Assembly (NCBI GenBank): GCA_017303455.1
Contig: JAFLBM010000003.1
Span: forward strand, 62,001-126,000
Reading direction: 5' to 3'
Length of the DNA: 64,000 nucleotides
Source of the DNA: Chitinophagales bacterium
GTDB lineage: Bacteria > Bacteroidota > Bacteroidia > Chitinophagales > Chitinophagaceae
The notes under the pieces are model-generated. The model was not told the DNA's origin. It ran no database searches and saw only the letters and a program-made list of their open reading frames with translations. Both the position numbers and the translations under genes were made by a program. Positions 27,764-37,780 of the stretch are shown piece by piece; positions within the stretch are counted from its first letter, which is position 1, and each line of letters begins with the position of its first letter.

Positions 27764-28999
27764 TTACATCTTTTCAGCGATACCCCGTTTCCAGTTCAGC
27801 AATATGATAAAGGCATAGATAAAAACACCGAACTGTACTTCAAGGCCAATGTCAAACAAAAAACTGAAAGCTGCGGTGGCATTCAGCAAGAACCAGGGAA
27901 GTGTTTCTTTTACCGTTGTAAAAAAAGGGATCAGCATGACCAGTGAAAATAATAACAGCCCCGGCCAGCCGGTACCAGCACCATAGATCATCCATTCACT
28001 GCCGGGTAATATCTTATCCGTTTCCAGCATGGCCGGGTATTGTTTGGCATACTGCTCTTTGATCTTCGCTTCAATATCTCCAAACCCAACACCGGTTAAC
28101 GGGTTTTCATTGGTCAGTGTCCAACCAGCTTTAATAGAAATGACCCGTACACCATCGTTAGAGCCGGGCAGGTACTGGTCTTTTTTAAAATAAGAAAGAT
28201 CATACCGGAAATAATTCACCCGGTTCTGGAAAGAAGGCAACAGGAAATAAGCTGCTATTGGTAGTGAAACTAAAACAACAAGAGCCAGTATGGCCGGTAC
28301 TGGTTTTGCTTTTTTGAGCATGAACCAAAAAAACAAACCAGCCAGCATGATATAAAAAGAGAATACTCCAGTTCTCGCCGCCAGCAGGTGTAAGAAAATG
28401 ATAAACCATACCATTGCTATGGCCAGCAACCATTTCTCCATCCCGGTATCTTTTCTTTTTTGCCAGGCTGAATAACCTGACAGCAATAAAGCCACTGCCA
28501 CCAGCCAGCTGAAACGGACATGATCATTCTCTAATGGCGTCAGCAGGGTCTTTGCTTCCAGGTAACTGGCATTAATACTGTCCATATCGCTGACATAATG
28601 GAACATGCTCCAGCAAGTAGCAACAAACACAACAACAATAAAAAAATGAACTACCCAATCCCATTGTTTTTTGGAAAGGGAAAAAGGAGCCGCAAAAGCC
28701 AGTGGTAAAACAAGTAAGGGCAATTTGATCCGGAGAATATCCAGCCATTGTTGTTGATCCCCGCTCCATAATCCCGATACCAGCGGCAGGAGAAATAAAA
28801 GACTTATGCCCCATAATAATGGCGTGTAGAAAAAATTACGGAACTGCTTTTTTATACCGGGATGAAAAAAAGATACAGCGATAAAAGCGATCATGCTGAG
28901 TGATAAAACAGCACGGGAAAAAAACAAGGCTCCCGTCATCGTTATAAAAAGAAGAAAAATCAACGGGCTTCTCCATTCATTCTGTAACTTGTTCAGCAT
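27764..28999 (-). CDS. O-antigen ligase family membrane protein
   Basis: A 411-residue protein with about ten hydrophobic helices and the Wzy/WaaL periplasmic loop, including NPLTGVGFGDIEAKIKEQYA. This polytopic layout is that of O-antigen ligases and polymerases, which join undecaprenyl-linked polysaccharide to the lipid A core. Pairing with the WaaE-like transferase supports an LPS role. The start at 28999 (MLNKLQNEW) leaves 33 bases to the divergent meaB; an alternative at 29029 would leave three. Confidence 0.85.
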   Translation of the reverse strand: MLNKLQNEWRSPLIFLLFITMTGALFFSRAVLSLSMIAFIAVSFFHPGIKKQFRNFFYTPLLWGISLLFLLPLVSGLWSGDQQQWLDILRIKLPLLVLPLAFAAPFSLSKKQWDWVVHFFIVVVFVATCWSMFHYVSDMDSINASYLEAKTLLTPLENDHVRFSWLVAVALLLSGYSAWQKRKDTGMEKWLLAIAMVWFIIFLHLLAARTGVFSFYIMLAGLFFWFMLKKAKPVPAILALVVLVSLPIAAYFLLPSFQNRVNYFRYDLSYFKKDQYLPGSNDGVRVISIKAGWTLTNENPLTGVGFGDIEAKIKEQYAKQYPAMLETDKILPGSEWMIYGAGTGWPGLLLFSLVMLIPFFTTVKETLPWFLLNATAAFSFLFDIGLEVQFGVFIYAFIILLNWKRGIAEKM

Positions 29000-29032
29000 A
29001 CTTTTGTAAACGTACAACATCCCTTTCATTTC

Positions 29033-29929
29033 ATGTGGCCCGAATTATTACAACAGGTTCAGCAGGGTGATATCAAATCACTGGCGAGAAGTATTTCGCT
29101 GGTGGAAAACGAACATCCGGGTTATGAGCACATACTACAGTCTTTACCTGCTTCCTCCACGAAGATCATTGGTATCACCGGGCCTCCCGGTGCCGGAAAA
29201 AGCACATTGGTGGATGCGATGATGGGCGCATTGGTAAACAGTGGTAAAAAAGTGGGTGTGTTATGTGTTGACCCTTCTTCACCTTTTAATTTGGGAGCTG
29301 TACTTGGCGACCGGATCCGGATGAGCGACTGGTACACCAATCCCAATGTTTTTATCCGTTCATTGGCAACGAGAGGTTCCATGGGTGGCCTGCACCCCAA
29401 GATCATTGAGATCAGTGACCTGATGAAGGCCTTTCCATTTGATCATATCATTATTGAAACAGTTGGCGTGGGACAAAGTGAAATTGAGATCGCCGGTCTT
29501 GCTGATGTAACCGTGGTGGTAGTGGTTCCTGAAGCAGGTGATGAAGTGCAAACCATGAAAGCCGGTTTGATGGAGATCGCCGATGTGTTTGTGGTTAATA
29601 AAGCCGACCGCCCCGATGCTGATATGTTTGTACGAAACCTGCGGCTGATGCTGGCACCTGCTTTCAGCAAACATTATCATGAAGTGCCGGTGGTAAAAAC
29701 AGTGGCCTCTCAAAAAACAGGTATTGAAGAATTATCAGCGATCATATTGAATCAACTCCAGAAAGCACACCTGACGGATAAAAAATTTTGGTTGCTGGCG
29801 GAACGGGCTTTTTACCTGATCGAACAAAAAAGAATGAAGGGAGTTGATAAGCTGGTATTGAAAAAAGAGATCGAAATGGTCTATCCCAAAGGCAATTTCA
29901 ACCTCTACCGCTTTATTGCTGATAAATAA
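29033..29929 (+). CDS. meaB: Methylmalonyl-CoA mutase-associated GTPase MeaB
   Basis: A 298-residue G3E-type GTPase: Walker A GPPGAGKSTLVDAMM, the DPSSPFNLGAVLGDRIRM signature (switch region), FIRSLATRGSMGGL, IETVGVGQSEIE and NKADRPDAD as the NKxD base motif. MeaB guards the cobalamin of methylmalonyl-CoA mutase; the mutase genes are not in the window. A TACTTTTG box at 28999-29006 is an exact -7 match but lacks a -33 TTG. Confidence 0.96.
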   Translation: MWPELLQQVQQGDIKSLARSISLVENEHPGYEHILQSLPASSTKIIGITGPPGAGKSTLVDAMMGALVNSGKKVGVLCVDPSSPFNLGAVLGDRIRMSDWYTNPNVFIRSLATRGSMGGLHPKIIEISDLMKAFPFDHIIIETVGVGQSEIEIAGLADVTVVVVVPEAGDEVQTMKAGLMEIADVFVVNKADRPDADMFVRNLRLMLAPAFSKHYHEVPVVKTVASQKTGIEELSAIILNQLQKAHLTDKKFWLLAERAFYLIEQKRMKGVDKLVLKKEIEMVYPKGNFNLYRFIADK

Positions 29930-29960
29930 TCCCGAAGCCATTTTTTGCTTATGAATTTTA

Positions 29961-29993
29961 CGCAGTATGTACAGGTAATTACTGCGCATTTTT
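29961..29993 (+). terminator. Terminator after meaB
   Basis: A perfect 7-bp stem CGCAGTA/TACTGCG around a 12-base loop, followed by CATTTTT. Confidence 0.65.
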
Positions 29994-30057
29994 GGTGGTA
30001 ATCCCCTATAATTAACCGGATAATTTTTCTATTTTTCGGTGCTCTGCAAATCACATT

Positions 30058-31944
30058 ATGAGAAGCCGCTTCATACACCAGTCCTTCTGCAAAGCTGCAT
30101 CACTGTGGCTGGCGCTTCTGTTTTTTTCAATTTCAATACAGGCACAGGTTACTACTATCAGCGGTGTGGTAAATTCTTATTACAGTGTGATCGAAACTAT
30201 TCCCTTTAAAGCCTGTGTCAGGGTCAGCAGTACCGCCGGGCTCAGTCTCACCACTAAAGTGATGATCATCCAGATGAAAGGCGCAGCTATCAACACACCC
30301 AATACGGCAGCGTTTGGTGATACCAGCAGCCTGGCCAATGCAGGAAATTATGAATTCAACTATATCTGTTATATCAATGGCGATTCTGTCTTCTTCACCT
30401 ATAACCTGCTTAACAGCTATACTGCTTCCACAGGAAAAGTGCAGTTGATCACCGTGGCTCAATATGAAAATGCTACCGTAACAGATACACTCAAAGCAAA
30501 ACCCTGGGACAATACCACCGGTACCGGAGGCGTGATCGTACTGGATGTGGTGGATACCTTAGTATTGAATGCGCCGGTATATGCCGATTCCAGTGGTTTC
30601 CGCGGCGGACTTTATGTACAAACAGGCGGCACCTGTACTAATCTGCATTCGGCCTATTATTATAATGCAGCCACAACACCTACTCATAATGGTGCCTATA
30701 AAGGCGAAGCGGTGGCTGATGTGATCGCATCGCAAAGCGGAGGCCGTGGTGCACCGGCGAATGGTGGTGGAGGTGGCAATAACCATAACAACAGTGGTGG
30801 TGGTGGTGCTAATCTTACAGCAGGTGGTTTGGGTGGAGGTAATTCCAGTTCAACCGGTTGCTTAGCCACGTTCAGGGGTATGGCAGGTAAAGCATTGAGT
30901 AACTGGAACGGTACCAAAATCTTTTCCGGGGGCGGTGGTGGTGCCGGTCATAACAATGGTGGTTATTCGCCAAGTGGCGGTGGTAATGGTGGTGGTATCA
31001 TTTTCATTCATGCCGACACATTGATCAGTAATGGTTATAAAATAGCTGCGAATGGTGGAAGAGGGGGCAACTCCGTAGGCGATGGTGCCGGTGGTGGTGG
31101 TGCCGGTGGTACTATTATCGTGGATGTAAATACATACCTTGATCCTGTAACCATTCAATCGAATGGTGGTGTTGGTGGTACTTCTGATGACGATGTTACC
31201 AATAATAAATGTTTTGGTGGTGGCGGTGGGGGCAGTGGTGGTGCCGTTTATTTTACAGCAGCTGCACCGGCTGGTACTATTACCATGACGGCAGGCGCAG
31301 GAGGACCCGAGATCAACAGGGTATCTGCCACCTGTGCGGCGGCACAGCCTGGTGTGGCAGGAACAGATGGTTTGAGTTTCACCAACTACAGTTACCGTAT
31401 CGCCAGTTCCTTTGCGAGTTATTGTGGGGTGATTCTTCCTGCCAAACTGGTTTCATTCACGGCCAGGGTTAATAATAAAAATGTGGTGCTGAACTGGCGT
31501 ATGCTGCATGCTGACCTCGTAGATTATTATGAAATCGAAAGAAAAAATACAGCAGGTCAATGGCAGTTAATAGCGACTGTTGCTGCAGCAGGCGGGCAAG
31601 ACATCTACAGCACTACCGATCATTCACCAACAGCAGGAGATAATTTTTACCGGTTAAAAATTACAGAGAAAAACCATTCCACTTTTTATTCACCCATCCG
31701 GTTGATACAATTCCACGATGACAATTCAGTATTTGCTGTTTATCCGAATCCTGCTGTTGATAAGATCACTATTACTTATCATGCACCAGGTCCGGCAACA
31801 TTATTCCTGGTTGATATGAACGGCAGGATCATCCTGCAAAAAACGATCAGCGGACCTTCAATACAATTCCCTCTTCCGGCTTTAGCAAAAGGGATTTACC
31901 TGTTGCGGGTTAATAACGTAATAAAAAAATTATTCATTAGATAG
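30058..31944 (+). CDS. Glycine-rich surface protein with type IX secretion sorting domain
   Basis: A 628-residue protein: signal peptide (ending SIQAQ), then a beta-rich domain, and a glycine/asparagine-rich central stretch (about 225-430) with repeated GGGGG runs separated by N, S and A and beta-helix-like strands (GIIFIHADTLIS, GTIIVDVNTYL). A fibronectin/Ig-like part follows (about 460-560, VNNKNVVLNWRMLH). The C-terminus FAVYPNPAVDKITITY...GIYLLRVNNVIKKLFIR is a type A T9SS sorting domain. It is therefore exported through type IX secretion and attached to the surface or released. An adhesin or matrix role is inferred from composition. Confidence 0.88.
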   Translation: MRSRFIHQSFCKAASLWLALLFFSISIQAQVTTISGVVNSYYSVIETIPFKACVRVSSTAGLSLTTKVMIIQMKGAAINTPNTAAFGDTSSLANAGNYEFNYICYINGDSVFFTYNLLNSYTASTGKVQLITVAQYENATVTDTLKAKPWDNTTGTGGVIVLDVVDTLVLNAPVYADSSGFRGGLYVQTGGTCTNLHSAYYYNAATTPTHNGAYKGEAVADVIASQSGGRGAPANGGGGGNNHNNSGGGGANLTAGGLGGGNSSSTGCLATFRGMAGKALSNWNGTKIFSGGGGGAGHNNGGYSPSGGGNGGGIIFIHADTLISNGYKIAANGGRGGNSVGDGAGGGGAGGTIIVDVNTYLDPVTIQSNGGVGGTSDDDVTNNKCFGGGGGGSGGAVYFTAAAPAGTITMTAGAGGPEINRVSATCAAAQPGVAGTDGLSFTNYSYRIASSFASYCGVILPAKLVSFTARVNNKNVVLNWRMLHADLVDYYEIERKNTAGQWQLIATVAAAGGQDIYSTTDHSPTAGDNFYRLKITEKNHSTFYSPIRLIQFHDDNSVFAVYPNPAVDKITITYHAPGPATLFLVDMNGRIILQKTISGPSIQFPLPALAKGIYLLRVNNVIKKLFIR

Positions 31945-32000
31945 GAAATAGTGCCAGTAAATATTTTTTATAAATTTTACTACCTTCAGTTTAATACAAT

Positions 32001-32741
32001 ATGAAAACTGTAACAGCCTTCATTTTATTCATATTCCCTTTTACACTTTTTGGGCAAACCCTGATGAAAGAAACAGATGAATTAATCAACAAGGATGATC
32101 CCGGTTGGCCAATAGTGCAACTATGGATAGACTCGGCTAAAAATAAAGTAGAAATATTGCCCCGTGATTCCACCGGCGCCAAAATAGCTTTATACAAGAC
32201 ACAGGTAACAACCCGTTCCCCAATGGGTTCAATCATTTATCAGACTGGCGGCTTATTGATTGATAATGGATGGATAAGAATTCTTGGTTCCGGGAGTTTA
32301 AGATTGAACAGGTCTCTTCCTGATTGGAATAAAGGCAAGTCCTTTAATGATTTTGGTGAACGCCCATCCTTCCTGTTAATTGCTGACGATGCTATAGGTG
32401 GTTATTTTGCAATTAATGCAGGGTTTCTTGCTAAGGAAAATATCGGGAAAGTATATTATTTATCACCAGATAATTTAGAATGGGAATTCCTTGATTTAAA
32501 TTATAGTGAATTCCTGCTTTTTTGCTTTAACGGGAACCTTGATGCATTTTATGAAAAGCTGAGATGGCAGAACTGGAAAGAAGATGTAGCCCAACTTACC
32601 GGCGATAAAGTATATTTCTTTTATCCTTTTCTTTGGACTAAGGAAGGAAAAGATATTAGTAAAGTTTCAAGAAAAATTATTTCAATTGAAGAGCATTACA
32701 GCATTTCAATTGAAACCAGGAAACAACTTGGTATAGAATAA
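32001..32741 (+). CDS. Exported DUF2625-like protein
   Basis: A 246-residue protein with a signal peptide (FILFIFPFTLFGQ). The body follows the DUF2625 pattern: TDELINKDDPGWPIVQLWI, then SPMGSIIYQTGGLLIDNGWIR in two stretches, GSLRLNRSLPDWNKG, and FLLIADDAIGGYFAINAG, GKVYYLSPDNLEWEFLDLNY. Function unknown. It is AT-rich relative to its neighbours and converges on the metalloprotease gene. Confidence 0.8.
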   Translation: MKTVTAFILFIFPFTLFGQTLMKETDELINKDDPGWPIVQLWIDSAKNKVEILPRDSTGAKIALYKTQVTTRSPMGSIIYQTGGLLIDNGWIRILGSGSLRLNRSLPDWNKGKSFNDFGERPSFLLIADDAIGGYFAINAGFLAKENIGKVYYLSPDNLEWEFLDLNYSEFLLFCFNGNLDAFYEKLRWQNWKEDVAQLTGDKVYFFYPFLWTKEGKDISKVSRKIISIEEHYSISIETRKQLGIE

Positions 32742-32771
32742 AACAACCTGGTAGTATTCTCTTACACACGT

Positions 32772-35186
32772 TTATTCCCAGTCACACCCGATCGGCGCAC
32801 CCGGTGGTATCTCTTTATGGATCGTGGGCTTCGCATTTTCCGGCTTATTCATTCTTTCCAATGCCAGCAGCAGGTGACCCTTATAGACTTCATCAATAGT
32901 CATTTTGCTTTGTGCTTCTATAAATGCTTTCAGGTCTTTTAATGCTTTTTGCAACGTTCCTTTCACCGCAAATGAATTATTATCATTGATACTGGCTGCT
33001 AATAAATAGGTCAGCAATACCTGTTGTGTTTGCAGTTGTATCAACCGCTGCATACCAGTAAGTGCCGGTGCTTTCCAGGTTTTACTGATCAGCATATTGA
33101 TCATCTCTGCCACACCCAGCCCCTTGTTCTGTACTTCATAGATGGCCATGCGGCTCATCCGTTGCGGGTTGAATAAAAAAGATAAGGGAAGATCGGCAGC
33201 CGTTTCTGCAGGAGATAAGGCATCAAAGGCAAGTCCTGTTCTTTTTTTAAACAACTCTCTTGTAAAATCATAACCAGCCGGTCGTGGAGGTACCAGTTTT
33301 GAAATATGCTCCGGCAGTTCCAGGAATTTTGGTTCCAGGCAATCGATCACTGCATTCAATGCTTTCAACTGCTCTTCTTTTGACAATGCTTTTGTTACAA
33401 TCTGTCCATCACCTCTCAATGCATAGTTATACTCCATACCACCTACTAACTTCGTTACCGCTTCAATTTGATACCGGTGATAAAAATAAACCGGCACCAG
33501 CACATCCTCCAGCATGGCCATCGGCATACCGGGGCGAATATTTTTTTCACCAAATTGGGATAACGCTTTTGCTCTTACTTTCATCATTTCTTTTAATTCA
33601 GTCACCGCATCACTGCCATTATCCCATAAATGTGCCTGCGGGTGCAAACCACCTGCTGCCCTTGCATCCTGGTCGGAAATGAACTGCAATCCTTTTTTGG
33701 ATGCATCTGTCAATATTTTATTTAAGGCTGCTGCTTCATTGGTACCCGATGGAAAATCCTGGTAACCCCAGGTAATGGATACCTTATCCCATTCACCGAT
33801 CTTATTATCATACGCATCACTGAGATCAATTTGTCCTGCGGCATTCAGTTTGGCTAACGGATGCGGGTAATCCATCACACTGGCCCTGTTACTAACGCTG
33901 GCTGCATAGTTATGCATCAGCCCGATGGTATGCCCCACTTCATGCGCCGATAATTGTTTTAATCTTTCCAGTGCCATCTTCAGCATCTTGTCGTCAACGG
34001 GAGTACCATTTTCAAACGGCGCTAATAAACCGGTAGCGATTAAATAATCCTGCCGCACCCGTAATGACCCCAATGTCACATGCCCTTTGATGATCTCACC
34101 GGTTCTCGGGTCCGTCACCGAGGCGCCATAGCTCCATCCTCTTGTGGAACGGTGCACCCAGTTGATCACATTATACCGGACATCCATCGGGTCGGCATCT
34201 TCAGGTAATAATTTTACCTGGAACGCATTTTTATAACCGGCTGCTTCAAAAGCCTGGTTCCACCAGCCGGCTCCTTCGAGCAAGGCACTGCGGATCGGTT
34301 CCGGTGTGCCGTTATCTACATAATAGATAATGGGCTTCACCGGTTCACTCAGGACGGCAGAAGGATCTTTTTTCTTTAACCGGTGCCGTACAATAAAATA
34401 TTTCTCGATCGGGGTTGAAACAGGTGAACTGTAATCAAAAAAGGAAATGGGAATATAGCTGCTCCGCGGATCAAATGTTCTTGGCATATAACCGGCATCG
34501 GGCAACTGCACGAAGGAATGATGCAGGCGCAGTGTCAACGCTTCGGTTGAAGGAGCCACTGCATTTACATAATTCCCGGTATTACCATCACTATTCACAA
34601 ATGTAACGGTCGCTTCCAATTCGGTGTTCTGCGGAAAATTTTTGGTGCGGGGTAAATAAAAAGCCGACCTGTTCTTATCAATGCTATAATTTCCCTGCTG
34701 GCTGCCGCGGATACGGTTGGCCACCTGCATCGCATCTCTTAATAAAAAATCAGTAGCATCTACCAGGTAATGATCACCTGTTTCTGCTTCCACGGTAAAG
34801 CCCCATAAAGTGGATTGCGCAAAAGATTGCTCCACAACTCTTCTTTCGGCTGCATCCGTACTAACTGCCCGGTAATTATAATTCGGTTGAATGAGTAAGA
34901 TCTTCCTGCCCACTTTTGAAAACTTCACGATACGTTCTGCACCCAATAAACCCCGGTCAAGACCAATATCGTTAGAACCCAAACCGGCCGGTAAAGAAGT
35001 AACATACAATAACTCGGTATCTGTTTTACTGATCTCCAGCCAGATCTTACCGGTGTTCTCATCCCAGTAAAAAGGCAGGAACCCTTCCTGCTTCTTCAGA
35101 TCTTTTGTTTTTTCTTCGATGGTGGGTAATTTCTGTGCAAGGGAACAAAGAGGGAGCAACAATAATAATAAGAACAGCTTACGCAT
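32772..35186 (-). CDS. Exported zinc-dependent metalloprotease (DUF5117/DUF4953 family)
   Basis: An 804-residue metzincin-like protease with signal peptide ([18 protein letters not shown]). The zinc site [12 protein letters not shown] lies at about 415-426, after an N-terminal DUF5118/5117-type half ([19 protein letters not shown]) and a [17 protein letters not shown] block; a DUF4953-type C-terminal half follows, with VMDYPHP downstream of the zinc motif. Periplasmic or surface zinc protease of unknown target, common in Bacteroidota. The start at 35186 is chosen because it begins the signal peptide. Confidence 0.92.
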   Translation of the reverse strand: MRKLFLLLLLLPLCSLAQKLPTIEEKTKDLKKQEGFLPFYWDENTGKIWLEISKTDTELLYVTSLPAGLGSNDIGLDRGLLGAERIVKFSKVGRKILLIQPNYNYRAVSTDAAERRVVEQSFAQSTLWGFTVEAETGDHYLVDATDFLLRDAMQVANRIRGSQQGNYSIDKNRSAFYLPRTKNFPQNTELEATVTFVNSDGNTGNYVNAVAPSTEALTLRLHHSFVQLPDAGYMPRTFDPRSSYIPISFFDYSSPVSTPIEKYFIVRHRLKKKDPSAVLSEPVKPIIYYVDNGTPEPIRSALLEGAGWWNQAFEAAGYKNAFQVKLLPEDADPMDVRYNVINWVHRSTRGWSYGASVTDPRTGEIIKGHVTLGSLRVRQDYLIATGLLAPFENGTPVDDKMLKMALERLKQLSAHEVGHTIGLMHNYAASVSNRASVMDYPHPLAKLNAAGQIDLSDAYDNKIGEWDKVSITWGYQDFPSGTNEAAALNKILTDASKKGLQFISDQDARAAGGLHPQAHLWDNGSDAVTELKEMMKVRAKALSQFGEKNIRPGMPMAMLEDVLVPVYFYHRYQIEAVTKLVGGMEYNYALRGDGQIVTKALSKEEQLKALNAVIDCLEPKFLELPEHISKLVPPRPAGYDFTRELFKKRTGLAFDALSPAETAADLPLSFLFNPQRMSRMAIYEVQNKGLGVAEMINMLISKTWKAPALTGMQRLIQLQTQQVLLTYLLAASINDNNSFAVKGTLQKALKDLKAFIEAQSKMTIDEVYKGHLLLALERMNKPENAKPTIHKEIPPGAPIGCDWE

Positions 35187-35257
35187 GAGCAGTTGGTTTT
35201 GTCTGCTGAAGTTAAGCAATGTGTAAACTTGTTAGTTGCTGAATTTTATAAATGGAA

Positions 35258-35479
35258 TTACACTGCCTTATTATTCTTCCACCAGCGGTAGCCGATATAA
35301 CCTACAATAGCAAAGGGAGCAAAAGCGAGGTACAAAATACCGGAGTTCATGCCTTTGGCAGGCTGCTCACCCAGTTGCTGGGCGGTTTTGGTGCAAACGG
35401 AGCATTGCGCAGCAGTTTCCCTGCTGTTCAGCAACAGGAAAGTAACTATACATCCCATGATCAATACCCGCTTTATCAT
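35258..35479 (-). CDS. Small exported membrane protein with CxxC after the signal
   Basis: A 73-residue protein: an N-terminal hydrophobic signal, then AAQCSVCTKTAQQLGEQPAKG, quoted here only to the two cysteines at about 26 and 29, a hydrophobic segment (ILYLAFAPFAIVGYIGY) and RWWKNNKAV. Similar small proteins are seen in Bacteroidota; the CSVC pair could bind a metal or take part in disulfide exchange. Function unknown. It lies alone between the metalloprotease and the MORN gene, both on the same strand. Confidence 0.7.
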   Translation of the reverse strand: MIKRVLIMGCIVTFLLLNSRETAAQCSVCTKTAQQLGEQPAKGMNSGILYLAFAPFAIVGYIGYRWWKNNKAV

Positions 35480-35535
35480 ACACCGTGATTGAGTTGCAAA
35501 AATACAACGAAAATCGACGGGTTTGGTTCAAAAAA

Positions 35536-37626
35536 TCAGGTGCCGGAAGGGGGTGTTCCGCATAGTTTTTTGATCCTGGCATCCGCACTCTTATTCCCCG
35601 CCTTTTTTGCCTTTTCAAAATCAGCACAGGCTTCTGTTTTCTTTTCCAGCAGTTCATAGCAAACACCGCGGTAATAATACACATTATCATTAGCGCCTTT
35701 GGCAAATTCCAGCACTTTGCTGTAATCCCCGATCGCTTTGGTATAGTCCCTTTTATTATGATGCAGGATGGCCCGTTGCCAGTAACCGGCCGTGTCTTTC
35801 GGATAATGCTTCAGGTAGGTATCATAATCAGCCATCGCTGCTGCCGTATCTTTTTTGCTGGTATATATTTTTGCCCGCCATGTTAACCCATCTTTACTTT
35901 TGGGTTGCTTCTTCAGTAATTGATTCATATCCGCCAGCGCAGAATCATATTTGGCCAGGTTGGTATAAGCCGCTCCGCGGTACAAATACACACTGTCTTC
36001 TTTTATATTCTGGGCAATGGCTTTACTGAACGCAACCAGTGCATCTGCATTTTTTTTATACGCAAACAAGGCCCGGCCCCTTACATAATCAGGAACCGCT
36101 TCACTCATTTTGATAGTGTAGGTGTACGTTGGTGATTTGATCGTTTTATTTTCATATTTACCAACCAATATCTTACCCGATGGGTTTAACAGGAACCCTT
36201 CGTTGGGTTGTATTTCCGCAATACTGCCATAATACCCGATCTCTTTAATAGCCCCGAAGAATACCGTGTTATCAGGATACCAGATCTCGAAGAAGGATCC
36301 ATCGGAGAATGTGGTGCGGCGGGCATACGTACCGTCTTTCAGTATCCAGTTCTTTGCAGTGGAATAAGTGGAAGTGCCGTCAAAATAGCCTTCAAAAAAC
36401 AATTTATCGTTACGGTAAAATTTTCCAATGCCGGAAGGAATGCCGGCAACAAATTTTCCCTCATATTTATTTTTATTCGGCCAGCTCAATACACCGGTTC
36501 CATTATAGGTACCATTGGACCATTCCCCTTCATACACAGATCCGTCTTTATATATCTTCTTTCCTTTACCCGACATCAAGTCAGTTTTAAAACTGCCGGT
36601 ATATACATCCCCGTTCTTCCAGGTATATACACCTTCACCCTGCAGTTTATCATCTTTCCATTCACCCGTATATTTATCTCCCCCTTTGTAAATTTTAGTA
36701 CCGGTTCCGGTTGCTTTTCCATTTACCCATTGTCCTTCATATGTTGAGCTATCTTTCCAGGTACACTTCCCATTACCTTCCCATTTGCCATTTATCCACT
36801 GGCCTTCGTATTTTTTTCCATCCGCATAAACACCAATTCCATATCCTTCTGCTAAACCTTTTTTGAAATCACCTTCATACCTGTCTTTATTTCCTAACAG
36901 CAATTTGCCTTTTCCCTCTGCCTGTCCATCCACGTATTCACCTTCATAGACCTGGCCATCTTGTTTGACAATGTATTTCCCGGTCCCGCTTCTTTTTCCA
37001 TCTTTAAAACTTCCTTCATAGATATCGCCGTTATTATAAATATATTTTCCTCTGCCCTGTTGTTTATCAGCCACCCAATCTCCCTCGTACATACTGCTGT
37101 CTTTAAATACTCTCTTCCCAAAACCGTCGAACTTATCTTCCTTCCAGTAACCATCATAAGTACCTGATTCGGGCCAGGTAAATTTTCCTTTCCCGGTTTT
37201 GGTTCCTTTTACCCAGCTTCCTTCATAGAACCGTCCGTTCTTAAAATAGTATTTACCCTGCCCGTCATACTTACCTACTTTCCAGTACCCTTCATACCGG
37301 CTGCTGTCGGTAGAATAGAAAACACCATAGCCTTCAAAATAACCATCTTTGGTGTCGCCTTCATATTTACGGCCATCTTTCCAGTTATATTTTGCTTTTC
37401 CATTCCAGCTGCCATTCAGCCAGTCGCCGTCATAGAAATCGCCATTCGAATAATACATCTTCCCTTTGCCATGACAATAGCTGTTCTTGAAATACCCTTC
37501 ATACACATCTTCATTCTTATACTTGTATTTACCAAAACCATCTTTGCAATCGCCACTCAGGCACTGGGCAACAGTAACAGAGGAGATCATACAGGCAAGG
37601 AAAACAAAAAAGATCCGGCTAAACAT
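35536..37626 (-). CDS. Exported MORN-repeat protein with C-terminal TPRs
   Basis: A 696-residue protein with signal peptide (MFSRIFFVFLACMISSVTVAQ). About 17 MORN repeats follow one another (about 25-430), each with a YEG-W/F core such as VYEGYF, FYDGDW, RYEGYW, MYEGDW, KYTGEW, KYEGKF. After a spacer, three or four tetratricopeptide repeats run from about 520 to 680 (LFAYKKNADALVAFSKAI, YRGAAYTNLAKYDSALADMN). MORN arrays form beta-hairpin ribbons that bind lipids or proteins; TPRs bind proteins. Role unknown. A weak TACTTTTA box lies 20 bases before the ATG. Confidence 0.9.
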   Translation of the reverse strand: MFSRIFFVFLACMISSVTVAQCLSGDCKDGFGKYKYKNEDVYEGYFKNSYCHGKGKMYYSNGDFYDGDWLNGSWNGKAKYNWKDGRKYEGDTKDGYFEGYGVFYSTDSSRYEGYWKVGKYDGQGKYYFKNGRFYEGSWVKGTKTGKGKFTWPESGTYDGYWKEDKFDGFGKRVFKDSSMYEGDWVADKQQGRGKYIYNNGDIYEGSFKDGKRSGTGKYIVKQDGQVYEGEYVDGQAEGKGKLLLGNKDRYEGDFKKGLAEGYGIGVYADGKKYEGQWINGKWEGNGKCTWKDSSTYEGQWVNGKATGTGTKIYKGGDKYTGEWKDDKLQGEGVYTWKNGDVYTGSFKTDLMSGKGKKIYKDGSVYEGEWSNGTYNGTGVLSWPNKNKYEGKFVAGIPSGIGKFYRNDKLFFEGYFDGTSTYSTAKNWILKDGTYARRTTFSDGSFFEIWYPDNTVFFGAIKEIGYYGSIAEIQPNEGFLLNPSGKILVGKYENKTIKSPTYTYTIKMSEAVPDYVRGRALFAYKKNADALVAFSKAIAQNIKEDSVYLYRGAAYTNLAKYDSALADMNQLLKKQPKSKDGLTWRAKIYTSKKDTAAAMADYDTYLKHYPKDTAGYWQRAILHHNKRDYTKAIGDYSKVLEFAKGANDNVYYYRGVCYELLEKKTEACADFEKAKKAGNKSADARIKKLCGTPPSGT

Positions 37627-37730
37627 AATTTAAGTTTGTATAAAAGTAGATTCTTCCCCGTTGCCGGTAAATACCCTGTGGCTGGTATATTGATACCAAA
37701 GCAGGGTTAAAAAATCCGTTGTAACAGGAA

Positions 37731-37758
37731 TAAAAAATGCCGCCCGGAAAGGCGGCAT
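37731..37758 (-). terminator. Terminator after typA
   Basis: On the minus strand ATGCCGCC pairs with GGCGGCAT (8 bp, 6-base loop) and is followed by TTTTTTA. It lies 22 bases past the typA stop. Confidence 0.88.
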
Positions 37759-37780
37759 GTATAAAAAATTTATCGGCTGG

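Noticed and set aside
31209..31472. A Trp-rich plus-strand frame inside the glycine-rich gene
   Set aside because: Out-of-frame reading of GGT/GGC-rich DNA.
36208..36747. A 179-codon plus-strand frame inside the MORN gene
   Set aside because: Mirror of the repetitive MORN coding sequence; no family features, and the minus frame is certain.
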